64,000 nucleotides of DNA. It comes from Parus major (taxonomy: Eukaryota > Chordata > Aves > Passeriformes > Paridae). Made by a program: the position numbers and the translations under genes. Where the stretch lies: the NCBI RefSeq assembly GCF_001522545.3, contig NC_031770.1:18922152-18986151 (forward strand), in the 5' to 3' direction. Shown here one piece after another: positions 53,863-64,000 of this stretch (the stretch's first letter is position 1; every line of letters begins with the position of its first letter). The notes beneath the pieces were generated by a model. The model ran no database searches. It was not told the DNA's origin and was given only the letters and a program-made list of their open reading frames with translations.

Positions 53863-54590
53863 CTGGGACAGGGAAAAAAACAACAAAGCAGATTTTTTAA
53901 CTCCAGTTCCTCTCACAGAAATGAACCCCCTGCTAAAGGTAATCAATGCAGATGCTTCTAGCTCTCCAAAATGGTTACCTGGAATCTCAATTCGGTTAAG
54001 AAGTAACATTTACTACAACATAAAAGACCTCCAATTTTTACTCCTCCTTCATACTTATTGCTAGGAACCAGTAACAAAAAAAAAAAATCTACATAAAACT
54101 ACTCAGACTCTGAAGTAAGCCTGGTAACATGGCACTGAGATCAGTTTCACTCCTGAGCAGGTTTCATCCTTGGGAGCATGCTATTTGTCCTAAAATCAGT
54201 TATTAAATTACTCAGGCAAGCTTCTTAATGGCAGCTGAACTTCACAGCCATGAATCTGGTGAATCCTCTGCGGAGAAGCAAAAAACTGGAATAGTAGAAA
54301 CAACTGTTCTGTATTTTTAAGGCATAAAATTAACAAAATGAGGGGATACAACATAGCACTTCTGTTAAGCAAACATTACATTCCCATCTAAATTTTTACT
54401 CTTTCATAAAGCTTCTGAAATCTTTTGTTGAACTTGATACTGTACAATGCAGACCCATCTATAAATCTTTCAGCTCCTGCTAGTCACTTCTTAAGAGTTC
54501 AATCTGATTGGAAACAGATCACCTGCACAGGCCTTTTCCTCCTCTTCTTGATATTCATATATTTAAGGAAGCATTCAGGAAAACTTTTAC
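53863..54590 (-). other. RRP15: RRP15 intron 3
   Basis: A 728-bp intron with donor AAG|GTAAAA and a pyrimidine-rich acceptor. A 12-A run near 54080 is the only repeat seen. Confidence 0.9.
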
Positions 54591-54688
54591 CTTGTGGCAA
54601 TTCTCTGAAGATTTCTTTCCTTCTCTCGGTCTTTGACAACATCTGGCTTCACTCGGCACATCATTTCCCATTCCCGCTTTTTATCGAG
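54591..54688 (-). CDS. RRP15: RRP15, coding exon 3
   Basis: A 98-bp exon encoding residues 115-146 plus two bases of Arg147. The translation [18 protein letters not shown], then ERNLQRIAT, is nearly identical to the human protein and is the start of the conserved Rrp15p core. Acceptor ATAATGCAG|CTCG; donor ACAAG|GTAAAA. It enters in phase 0 and leaves in phase 2. The exon lies outside any ATG-initiated frame of 60 codons or more; I found it by following the exon phases and homology. Confidence 0.96.
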
Positions 54689-56506
54689 CTGCATTATAAA
54701 TATTGTTATGTGAAACAACATCGACATTTAAGAATGCAGCATGATCTGATAGAGTATATAGCAGGAGAAAAAAAAAGTATCTACAAAGCTCAGTTTGGTT
54801 GAAAGTAAGGGGAGCTCCAATATAGGGCTGGACAACAGGTCTGAGCAAATCTCTTGCATTGACACAAGAGCTACACTCAAATCTCAGAAAGTCACTGCTT
54901 CCAGTAACAAAAGTCTACGAGAAAGATGCCTTCACACTGACTGCCTTGAGCAAGGGAATTCAAAGACAGCCTTCAAATCCCAGGCTTCACAAGCTAATCA
55001 CAGAGAAATTTATACATAGTAAAATCCTGGGTCCATCAGGACAGGCATGTCACATTTTGAGCCTTGGGAATTTGACTTCCTCCTACAGAATTGGTCCCAG
55101 TATGGCTTTGTGACCAAAGTGATACTCAGCAAAGAGTGCAACAGGCAGAACTCTAACACAGGAAAAGCACTAAGTATCCACCAGACAACAAGTCATGTGT
55201 ACAGTATTGGTTCTTGTCTAATTTTTGGAGGCTGTTTCAAAACCAAATTGATCTACTTTTCCATTACCAACAGACACAATACCACCAGCTTTGTTTCTGC
55301 TGCAATAGGAGACCACAATATTTCATGACCTCTGCTTTAGGACTAAGGTAGTGATATTTTTTCTTCCCCTCTGAACAATTTAACAGCGTTTTAGGCCTGG
55401 TGAAGTTCCATTAAATCTGTTTTATGCAAGAAGTCTCTAATGGAATTTCAGAGTCCTTATCTTTATAATTCCAGGCAGACTACTATGAATTTCTCAGTTT
55501 ATGACCATGTTTTGGCCTTTGATCAAAAGAACTGCCCTATCCTACCTTCCATCAGCAAGAAATCAATGAAAGGCAAATTGCTTTCAAGTTTTACTAAAAT
55601 AAACGAGTCACTTTGGGGACCTGTGGCCCATCTCTGTTTTGCAGTATTCTTACATATTTACTGGCTGAGAACAGGTATTTAGGACAACCATAACTGTGAA
55701 GATGCTGTACTGAAGCTCTCTGTATTTAAAAGGCAAGCCATGGCCCAACGGCAGCATGTCCCAAACTGTCAGGTGAATAACCTGGTTATCCCACTGAAAC
55801 AGAACTGGTAGGATGAGACACTAGAATTATTAACGTATTTCTAGCCTGAAGGTAAATCAGTCAGAGCCTGGAATTAAAAGTTCCACTCAAGGCATAAACA
55901 AATTACTTGCCAACGTGGCTTTGTTTTCTTCATACCAGCTTCAGAATCAGAAGCAATTTAGATCACTGACATGGTAATAAAAAACTCCAATCAGGAAAAT
56001 GATTGAGGGGAGCAAACAAAAATGCATAACCACATCATTGGTTACTGCAGTCTCAACCTAGAGGCCTTGATTTTGGAAGTCACAGCACAATATAAATTGA
56101 AGCAGTTTTCTTCTCTTTCTTCCTCTTATTTTTTGTGGTGGAGAACTATTTCAATTTGTATTGCCAACAAAGTGAATTTCACCCCAAATTAACAACACCA
56201 ATTAGAAAAATCAAGCTTAAAGTAGCTGCTTTCACCCTTTCAAAGAGGAAAACGCCTTAAGCTGACAGACTGGAACACTCCTGCTGCCAAAGTTCAGCCT
56301 GCCTGACGACCCAGAAGAAGCAGTAAGAGAAAAAAAACCTTACACAGCATGACTGAAAAGTAAAAAAATTAAGCTACTCAAGATCACTGTGAAGGAGAGA
56401 CTCCAAAACTGAGCCTCAGTAGAGATTTGGGACAGTGCTCTGAGACTGTCTTGCATGTAGCTCATCTGACAGTTACTGCACATGGAGTACTGCATCTTTT
56501 TCTCAC
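54689..56506 (-). other. RRP15: RRP15 intron 2
   Basis: A 1.8-kb intron from donor AGG|GTGAGA to acceptor TGCAG. No repeats or other genes recognised. Confidence 0.9.
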
Positions 56507-56781
56507 CCTCATCTTCTTTTCTTGCCTTTCTTGTTTTTTTTTCTCTCTCTCCTTCTCCAGGCTTTTATTCTTGGACAAGATGGTGGACTTATTCTGTGGA
56601 ATCTTTTTGTTGAGCACTTTTGCCATGGCATCTGCCCATCCTGAACTTGGACCACCTTTGGAGCTTGTTGCCTCTTCAGCCACGTTGCCAGGGCCTGCTG
56701 CTTCATCTTCATCATCACCATCCAGAGCTTCACCTCCTGAAGAGTAGCTGTCTTCTGGAAGGTCTGAGCTTAACTCAGAAC
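56507..56781 (-). CDS. RRP15: RRP15, coding exon 2
   Basis: A 275-bp exon encoding most of residues 23-114. The first part is acidic and serine-rich ([13 protein letters not shown]), as in other RRP15 proteins and poorly conserved. Residues 70-82, [13 protein letters not shown], are the family's most recognisable N-terminal motif. Residues 93-114 form a Lys/Glu-rich, probably helical segment ending EKKMR. The acceptor is preceded by a long pyrimidine tract (CTTGCTTTTTTTATCCCTAG|GTTC); the donor is AGG|GTGAGA. It enters with two bases, needing one base from exon 1, and leaves in phase 0. Confidence 0.95.
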
Positions 56782-57245
56782 CTAGGGATAAAAAAAGCAA
56801 GAAAGAAAAGAAGGGAAAAAAAAAAAAAAATCAAGAAACGTTTGTAGTAAGAATCAATCAGTAATGCCATTTGTTCCACATGTAAATGTTACCCAAGTTC
56901 AGAGCGAGGAATTACTGTACATATGCTGTTACAATTAGTTCCTCAAGCAGGCACACACCATTATACTGAATTTATTAGAGACTATGCAGTGTAAGTGCTT
57001 CTGCACATCAGTGATGATTTAAAATTATTATAAGAGGCCAGGCTAAAGGGAAAAGGCAGCCTTGGATATTTATTATTAGATTATTGAATATTTTTATGTT
57101 CAGGGCTGGTAATTATGGGGGTACAACCTGTCTATTTTCCAGTTTAAAAAGTGTAACTTATGAATAACTATCCACACAAATATGTGTGTATATATGTACA
57201 CACTCACAGAGAAACTGCAACAGTGACATCTGGTGTTTGAGTGCA

Positions 57246-57283
57246 AACAGCCACAGGAATTATGTGAACAGCCACAGGAATTA
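57246..57283. repeat. Two copies of a 17-bp motif at a 21-bp period
   Basis: AACAGCCACAGGAATTA at 57246-57262 and 57267-57283, an exact direct repeat 4 bp apart, in RRP15 intron 1. Confidence 0.9.
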
Positions 57284-58650
57284 AATTGAAGCTGGGGGGC
57301 ATTTCTCATATAACAGCAAAACCTGCTCAGAGAGAACACCACCAGCAAAAGTACAATTACCTAATGAACCCAGGGGAGACTGCTTTATGAAATACAGCAT
57401 CAAGACAGTCATCAGGAAGCTCAAAAGAAAGCAGAGGCACTGAGCTTTTCTGGGATAAGTAACTGCTCAATTTACACAAACAAAATACCCCCATTTCCTT
57501 ACCCCTATGAGCCCTTCAAAAAGAAGGAACTGAAGTTACAACACCGAAGTTCAGAATTAAGCAACATTAATTCTACTGAAAACAGCCAAATTGATGGCAC
57601 AACAAATACATGAAGATTTAGTCCTCATTACTCTGTTCAGTGGGTCAAACTGCAAAAATAGAAGTCTTTAATAGTGCAGATGATTAACTAGAATGAAATG
57701 GGCTGCAGGCTTAGGGTGTGCTAAAATACGCTTGGTTGTTTCACTTCACCACATAATCAAGAGCAGAGCATACACAAGATCCTGCCACTATTAACTACTA
57801 ATCCACTAATATTTATGCCACATTAAATTTTAAATTAATTATATTATATAAAGCTTTCAAGGCTGCAAAATCAAGTGCTGAACAGAAGGAGGCTTGTTTC
57901 TGATCCCACCCAACCCCACCAGCAAGGGACTGATTCCCCACTTGACTCACTTTCATCCACCTACCACTCCCAAACTCCTGAAAAAAGAAAATTTGAATTT
58001 TAAATCACAGTCCTACTGAGCCAAGTGTTTTACTTTTACTATAGCACTCCTATATCCCATGCAGTACTTCTATCAACCAAACCATTAAGAAAATGAAGCC
58101 AGGAGTGCTTTACAAGATCTGTTCTCCATAAAACCATGCAGGCAGCTATTAATGGTATTCCCCATTAATCAACTGTCTATTTAATTACTAAGCAAACATA
58201 AACATACACTCTGTTGCCACACTAATTCATTATTCTGCCTTCTCCATGTGCCTGTTTAAACCAGAAAAAAAACGAACAAAGAACGCAGCAAAACAGTGGC
58301 ATTGAGCAATTTAAAACAAAACCTCTAGTGCCCAGGCTTGTTTAGAGTCTTGGGGAGCATTTAGTTATCCTGATGGACAGCAGTAAGAAGTCTATGGTTA
58401 CAAAACAAACGTGGAAGAGAAATAATCACTGAATACTTGGTCATTATCTCTACCAGTATGACTTCTACTACCACCAAGGTAAACACAGTGGTATGTCATG
58501 CTCCACTCAAAATAAATAATGGGGCTGTTTTCCAACAGTCCTTACTATAAACTGGAAATTTAGAAGTGGCAAATTTTCTCAAGACATTCAGTAACTACTT
58601 AAAGGCATCCTTTTCTATATTGGTATGTCTCCACATCCTGAGTTGCAAAT

Positions 58651-58671
58651 AAAAAAAAAAAAAAAAAAAAA
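58651..58671. repeat. A21 homopolymer
   Basis: An uninterrupted run of 21 A in RRP15 intron 1. No retroposon body is recognisable on its 5' side. Confidence 0.9.
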
Positions 58672-59229
58672 TTCAAACTATTGCCTGTGAAGAATTAAGT
58701 GCATCACCACATTCTGGCTGCTACATGTCAAGTTTTCACCCATGGGCTTTGTCCATGCTAGGATGTTGCTATTAAGCTTTTAAACAAGGAATCAACCCCT
58801 GCTTGTGGGTTTTTTATTTGCACACACAAAAGCTAACAACTACAAAAAGTCCAAACTTGAATGCCCCACACTGCTTAGGACCAACTTTTGCAGTCAGCCA
58901 TAAAGAACAGATCAGACTTATAAAAAGGAAGTTTGCAAAAGTATGTATCATTTCCTTCACACAACATCTTCTGCCAATAAAATAGGAGAATAATACCAAC
59001 ACAATTTTACTTTCAACAATTACAGAAAAATTAACAAGGTGTCCACTACCAGCCATAATTTATTCTTTAATACATCACAGTATCAGTCAACAACATGAGA
59101 TAAATAAGAAGCATTTCAAATTAATTTAAACCAGATTAACTTAATCAGATGTAGGACCTGGGGCCCTATTCTGAATTGAAAAGACTGATATCTGGCATAG
59201 ATTTAATATAAAAAGTTCTAATTGTTTCT

Positions 59230-59255
59230 GCGTGTGTGAGTGTGTGTTGTGTGTG
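59230..59255. repeat. GT-rich simple repeat
   Basis: Imperfect GT repeat (GCGTGTGTGAGTGTGTG, then TTGTGTGTG) in RRP15 intron 1. Confidence 0.7.
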
Positions 59256-60089
59256 AAATACACATATACATCTCTCTGCTTAACTTTTTCAAACTCGCTC
59301 AGTGATCAAGGTGTAGGCACACAAGTAAAATACAGCAAACATTCAGCAATGAGCTCTTGAAGAAGTTCCCACACAATGCTTCCCTTTGGGTTCAATTTTG
59401 ATGCTCAAACCAAGCAGAACCAAGGCGAGCCAAAGGGCCACAACCCTGAATTCTCCCAGAATAAAGAAAAGGAAAAAAAAAAAAAAATAAAAAAGATCCC
59501 ATTACAGGACAGAATTAAGAAGTCATCACAACTGGTTAGGTACACCCTCACAACACGCAAGGAGGCGAGAACGAGTGGAGAACAGCGCGTTAAGGGTAAA
59601 TCACTGGAACGAGAGTCCCAGGGGTTTCCTTCGGAGAGAAGCAGATCCCAGTCTCGCACAGACACAGAACTCGTGCAGCTCTGCAGTCATTCCCTCCCTC
59701 CCCCGAGGAAGAGGGGAAAGCTATTTTGGGTTACCTAGGGAATTAAGGAGTTGTTGGCGGTACTCCCCGGGCTGAGAGGGAAAAGCCCAGAGGGCCAGCG
59801 CAGGGGGGCAGGAGCAGCCACAGCACCAGGCAGTGCCAGCCATGGGTCACGCCGCTGGGGAGCGGCCTCAGCAGGTGACCGGGCGGGTGTCTGAGCCCCC
59901 GAACCCCACGCAGACCGGCGCCGGCCCAAGACCCAAGGCCCGGAGCGGGGGGGATGAAGGGCCACGAAGCCACCGGAGGGCTCAGACGGGGCAGAGAGGA
60001 AAGGCCTTCAAGGTCAGAGATGGCCCCCAGCGGCGGCTGGCCATGCTTCAGAAGAAGAGAGGTGCCCACCCCGTTCCCGCTGGCGTTAC

Positions 60090-60156
60090 CGCTGTCCGTG
60101 TCTGTGTCCGTGTCTGCGGCCCCGCGCCCATGTGGGCCCGCCACGGCCGCCGCCAT
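60090..60156 (-). CDS. RRP15: RRP15, coding exon 1 (start)
   Basis: A short first coding exon: 22 codons and one base. It reads MAAAVAGPHGRG, then an acidic DTDTDTDS run encoded by a GACACR hexamer-like repeat. The start sits in a good Kozak context (A at -3, G at +4) inside a YY1-type motif. The end at 60090 is inferred: the donor AGCG|GTAACG is the only one that gives phase 1, which exon 2 requires, and it joins DTDS to G-SELSSD, resembling the human TDTSDSEGS segment. The donor is weak (C at +5). The frame is open further upstream, but that is GC-rich and unlike the family. Start is likely; exon end is moderately sure. Confidence 0.75.
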
Positions 60157-60160
60157 CTTG
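60149..60160 (-). promoter_or_regulatory. YY1-type motif overlapping the RRP15 start codon
   Basis: CAAGATGGCGGC on the minus strand is a full match to the YY1 consensus and contains the ATG. In many ribosome-related housekeeping genes such a site lies just downstream of the transcription start and overlaps translation initiation. Confidence 0.65.
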
Positions 60161-60215
60161 CCCAAGGTCCACCCGGTGCAGCGCTCCGGCCCGGCCCCCA
60201 GGCCGCCAACCTGCG

Positions 60216-60263
60216 TTCCGGCTCCAGACGTTCCGGGCAGCCGGTCGGCGCTTCCGGGGCGGG
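60216..60263 (-). promoter_or_regulatory. RRP15 proximal promoter: ETS and GC-box motifs
   Basis: Three TTCCGG cores on plus (60216, 60231, 60252; CCGGAA on minus) and a GGGGCGGG box (60256-60263) lie 60-110 bp upstream of the start codon. There is no TATA box. ETS-type and SP1 sites are typical of TATA-less ribosome-biogenesis promoters. The exact transcription start is unknown. Confidence 0.5.
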
Positions 60264-60500
60264 ATCGGTGGGTCGGGGGGCTTTGGCCGGGCAGAAATGG
60301 GTCCCTGGATAAAACCAGCAGGGCTGCCCGGGGCCCTCCTGCCCCACAGGCCCTGGCTGCTGCTCCGTCCAACCCTGGGCAGAGCCTTCGGAGGCGCCGT
60401 GGTGGGGTCACCCCCACGCAGGCCCCGATCGCGGCCTCCCGGCGCTGCCTGTGCCGGGAAAGCTGCGCTCACCTGGGGCCTGGAAAGTATCCTGGGAAAC

Positions 60501-62580
60501 GCCCCAGCACAACAAAGCTCAGGCTGATTGTTCGCTTCCACCATGGGGAGCCGCTGTGGATGGACGTGGCAACGATGAAAATGAATTAATGCTGTATGTG
60601 TATGGGGTGGCTGGTGCGAAAAGGAATTCGAAGGCTCCATGGCAGAGCGGTGTCCCCGAGAAAACTTAGCCATGCTCTTTAAACATTGCTTAAAGCCCAC
60701 AAGGATGAGCTGGGAAAACTTGCAAACTTCAGCTGACGTACTGAAATAACTTTCTCTTAGTGGTGGTATTTGTTAGCACTGTCTGGTCTGAAGAGTAGAA
60801 CATGCACCGTGTGTAGGGAAACAACATTTCTCCTAATTTGGGTGGGAGAAATTTTAGTAATACTAATCTGCCACTTCACAACCACTAAACAGGCACTCAG
60901 ATTTTAAGGGCAGACTGTAACGCTGCCAGTCATCCAATTATTCGATGCATCTGCAAAAAGCACATCTTGAAAACAGCACCACCTAGAACACCAGAACTGT
61001 AAAAGAAGCAAATCTTAGGCAACTCGTTACATTCAGGCACTCTAAGCTAAACAAACAAAAGTTAGTTATCAAGAACTGCTGTTCTTGTAGCAATAAAATG
61101 TTCTGGGGGGCAGAAGCTCCAGGATTCCTTGGAGCCCCAAAGCAGTGCCGTAGAAATAACCACAGACATTTCCAAGTACATATATGAATATAGGTAACAT
61201 AGGGAGAAATTATTACATGTAGTGTAGTCTTCAGTATTTGTCAGGTTTTAAAATCTTAAAAAGGTTGTTTAATTTCTACACCCTATATTTTTTAAGTATT
61301 TATTTTGTTGTTGCAACCCTGCACAATAAGCGACCCTCATCTTTACACTTCTGTCATTCCACATTTTTTCCTCAATGATGTGGATTGCAGCCAAGATGGC
61401 AAATTTCTTTTCCTGCCTTAGTATCAGGTGGGAAAATCAGAAGTTGGAGAAAGGTCAGAAAATGGTGACAGATATTCTGACATGACTGGGGAAACTTTCA
61501 CAAGGAAAGGTTGAAAAGACTAAGTAAGTATGTCTTCGTTAAGTGCTAAGGACAAACAGGATTGGATTTGTATCTGTCATAAGCTGCTGAGTGGAGCTAC
61601 CTCGTACAAATTTCAGTCTAACTCACTGTTACAAGCAAAGAGAAACCTTGTGCCGAAAAACTTGGGCCACTGCTGTGATTTGCAGAGTAACAAGGAAACT
61701 ATGAACACCCCCATGATGTTTAATGAAGAGGCCCAAGCATTACAGGAGATGCAATTCCTAATGTTTTACTCTGTGGGGCTCAAATCCTACGGTACCCACC
61801 TATAATAAGCAGTAACCATTTGGTCAAGTCTGCTGTGTGATGATAAAGACCCTTTCCATGTGCTTGGCATGATTCATCTCAGAATCACATTGTGTCGGAA
61901 GGGACACTGCGAGAAGGAGGTCGTTAAATTGCATAGAAAACAAGCTCTCTCAGCATGGCAATTACAGCCCTCATTTCCTACAATACACACCTTATTGAAC
62001 ATGTCTCACTCGTGGTAGCCTATTTGTCTTGGAAGTATGTCAAAATCTTCAGATTAAGTCCTGTAATAGGTTCCAATAAATGATGGCTCTGAATCTTCTT
62101 CCCTCGGACTGAATTAACAAGTCACATCTCTGAGAGTACAATTCTTTCCACCAGCATTATCCCAGAGCATTTGTTAGAAAATTTGTTGCCAAACCTCATT
62201 TCAAATGACTGTCATTGTCTCCCATCACTCTGGTCTGAATGTTTTCTGTGTTGAAATTGTGGACTGAGGAATGCTGGAGAAATAACCAGACTGCAGAATC
62301 ATTCCAAACCAGACAAAGCAGCAGTTACATCCCAGTTTATCATTATGAACTGTGGCTGAAGAGCAGCAGAGGGACAAGCTGGCATTCTGTGTGTACAGGT
62401 CTGTAGTTAAACTTTGGCTGAAGAAACAGTGCACAAAACTTTGACCTGTGGGTGCACCAGGGCAAACATCAGGACAAAATCCAAGCCAAAAGTGTAAAAA
62501 GGATGGCACAGGAAATTGCAATCCTAATTTTTTTTTTCCTAACATTTTAAATATGTTAATTCATTTTTTTGGGCTGAAAG
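60501..62580. other. Intergenic region upstream of RRP15
   Basis: AT-rich, apparently single-copy DNA. The segment from about 61879 (AGAATCACATTGTG, then TCGGAAGGGACACTG) resembles the reverse-oriented 3' end of an old CR1 copy, but the match fades within about 40 bp. No gene recognised. Confidence 0.6.
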
Positions 62581-62581
62581 T

Positions 62582-62617
62582 TTAAATATAAATACTAGAT
62601 TAAATATAAATACTAAA
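62582..62617. repeat. Two copies of an 18-bp AT-rich unit
   Basis: TTAAATATAAATACTAGA followed by TTAAATATAAATACTAAA, differing at one base. Confidence 0.85.
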
Positions 62618-62682
62618 TTATAAATGAAGCTCAGTTGTAGCAGTTACTGCATATTCCTCATTGCAAAAATAGCAATAGCAAA

Positions 62683-63090
62683 TTCATAGAATCATAGAAT
62701 GGTTTGGTTGAGAGGGAATCTTAATCCAGTTCCAGATCCATGCCATGGGCAGGGACACCTTCCACCTGACCACATTGCTGAGAGCTCCATCCAACCTGGC
62801 TTTGAACACTTCCAGGGATGGGGCATCCACAGCTTCTCTGGGCAATGTGTGCCTCACCACCCTCACAGTAGAGAATGTTTTCCTAATATCTCCTCTAAAC
62901 CTGCCCTGTGCCAGTTTGAAGCCACTATTTCTTGTCCTATCGCTACATGCCCTTGTGAAAAGTCCCTCTCCAACTCTCTTCTAAACTGTTTTAGGTACTG
63001 AGAGGTCTTATGAGGTCTCCTCAGAGCCTTCTCTTTTCCAGGCTGAATAACCCCAGCTCTCTTGGTGTGTCTTTCTAATAGAACACAAGT
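62683..63090 (-). mobile_element. CR1 LINE fragment, minus strand, 5'-truncated
   Basis: This matches the avian CR1 3' region in reverse. The left end carries the CR1 terminal octamer repeat (CATAGAATCATAGAATGG), followed by the complement of the ORF2 C-terminus and 3' UTR. On the minus strand the C-terminal ORF2 signature is visible (VVRHTLPREAVDAPSLEVF), with the preceding part in another frame, so at least one frameshift lies near 62865. The copy is about 0.4 kb and lacks the endonuclease and most of the reverse transcriptase. The right boundary is blurred by divergence. Confidence 0.9.
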
Positions 63091-63731
63091 AAAGACAAGA
63101 CTTCCCTTCAGTTTCTCTTTGGAGTAGAACAATTCCAGCTTCCTGGTGTGTTCTAGAGTTACAATGAATTTGTAGATCCCAGCAACAAAGTGACTAATTT
63201 CTGCTTTGGTGTCAGCTTGTCCCTAGGAAAGAAGTTTGCAGGCTGCTCTTCTATATACAGGCACAGACTCACAGGGAAATGTGTAGTGGGTTTATGCACA
63301 TTTCAGAGCAAGGAAATGTGAAAAGGGAACAAGGTCAGAGTAATGTACCTTGTGCTTAAAAAAGGCAGTAAAAGTTCTGCACTACCCTTAGTTCTTGTGG
63401 GAAAGTCTCCACAGACTTGTCTCATTCTGTGCAAAGGAACTCTTGCCTAGGCAAACAGGGTTACCCTTCCTAAAAATGTTCAGTCATGCTGTAGTTCTTG
63501 GCTGTGGTCTTCATCTCAGAGTGGAGCCTCTCAGTACCCTGGGTGCAGGCCACCAAAAGCCTTTAAGACAAGACTCCAGTTTTGGCTTAATTGGATTGGT
63601 GTGGAAGTAAATGTAGATACCTGCTGCCTCCAGTAGCCTCTGGATCAAATTCTTCATGTTTAAATCTCAATAGAATAGAAATGAAAAAATATGATAATTA
63701 AAAACGTAGCCCCTTGTTCTGTGCTAGAAAT

Positions 63732-64000
63732 TGTCACTGTTGGACATGAAATGATTCACACAGAAACAGCTCAATGTGTGATAGAAAAAGAGAGTGATTT
63801 ATTCTGTCCTTTCAGTATTTATAGATTCTTGACAATGACCAGGGATTGGATAGTTAGGTTACCACCTTCCCAATCACACTGGTGGTGAGAAATGTCCATC
63901 AAAAGACATTTCTTTAATGGAATGTATAAACATCTATGTTTATAGTTACTTTCCTGGGAAAGTGGCTAGAAACTATGAAAACAAGATCAGAAGGTTTAAT
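63732..64000 (-). mobile_element. Endogenous retrovirus LTR (ERVL-like), runs off the right edge
   Basis: Read on the minus strand, this has LTR layout: CCAAT-type boxes (63845-63849), TATAAATA (63823-63816), AATAAA (63803-63798) and a right end finishing in CA at 63732. Next to that end is a sequence (63728-63707) loosely like a primer-binding site. The U3 start would lie beyond base 64000. Whether retroviral internal sequence follows at lower coordinates is unclear, and no intact gag, pol or env frame is present. Family assignment rests on layout and general resemblance to bird LTRs. Confidence 0.5.

Larger units (their letters stand above)
56782..60089 (-). other. RRP15: RRP15 intron 1
   Basis: A 3.3-kb intron between the first two coding exons. 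It contains a 21-bp tandem repeat (57246-57283), an A21 run (58651-58671), a GT-rich stretch (59230-59255) and an A-rich run near 59474-59492. The 5' end is part of the CpG island. The boundary at 60089 depends on the weak donor discussed under exon 1. Confidence 0.75.
59750..60500. other. CpG island at the RRP15 5' end
   Basis: About 750 bp of GC-rich, CpG-dense sequence covering the RRP15 first exon, promoter and start of intron 1. It is typical of a housekeeping gene promoter. The overlapping long frames on both strands (up to 224 codons) are by-products of base composition. Confidence 0.9.

Noticed and set aside
59743..60417. Upstream in-frame extension of RRP15 (224-codon frame) and the 211-codon plus-strand frame over the same island
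   Set aside because: The extension is Pro/Gly/Arg-rich and unlike RRP15. The internal ATG has the good Kozak context and the YY1 motif. The plus-strand frame is a composition effect.
61879..62200. Second minus-strand CR1 copy
   Set aside because: Only about 40 bp resemble the CR1 3' end, with no ORF2 signature beyond it. Too weak to annotate as an element.

Overview
The window is vertebrate nuclear DNA, almost certainly from a bird. It contains CR1 LINE fragments of avian type, including one with the octamer-like CR1 3' end, and an LTR of ERVL-like organisation. Its two recognisable genes are RRP15 and TGFB2, neighbours in vertebrates. About 97% of the window is non-coding. There are two assembly gaps: 40 N inside a poly-T run at 23490-23529, and 100 N inside a TA repeat at 37702-37801.

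Both genes lie on the minus strand, so the gene order reads right to left. RRP15, a nucleolar factor for pre-60S ribosome assembly, is complete. Its CpG-island promoter lies at about 59.8-60.5 kb. The five coding exons are at 60156-60090, 56781-56507, 54688-54591, 53862-53661 and 38609-38457, with a 3' UTR and candidate poly(A) signals near 38.0 kb. The exon phases join exactly (1, 0, 2, 0) to give a 264-residue protein, compared with 282 in human as I recall.

About 12 kb downstream is TGFB2, which encodes the secreted cytokine precursor transforming growth factor beta-2. Only its promoter, long 5' UTR and first coding exon (24668-24326) are here. That exon covers the signal peptide and the start of the latency-associated peptide. 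Everything from 24325 to base 1 is the start of a very long first intron, and the next exon lies off the left edge. The promoter has the CRE, E-box, GC-box and TATA layout known from mammalian TGFB2.

From 60.5 kb to the right edge is the region upstream of RRP15. It holds a CR1 copy on the minus strand (62.7-63.1 kb) and an LTR that runs off the window. There are no operons, CRISPR arrays or prokaryotic systems, and I found no clearly novel protein system. The more unusual items are: the TGFB2 leader, with its 23-nt U tract and several long upstream ORFs; the weak first splice donor of RRP15 beside a coding GACACR repeat; a perfect 38-bp purine-pyrimidine alternation in TGFB2 intron 1; and an unidentified protein-like open frame at 3299-3646.
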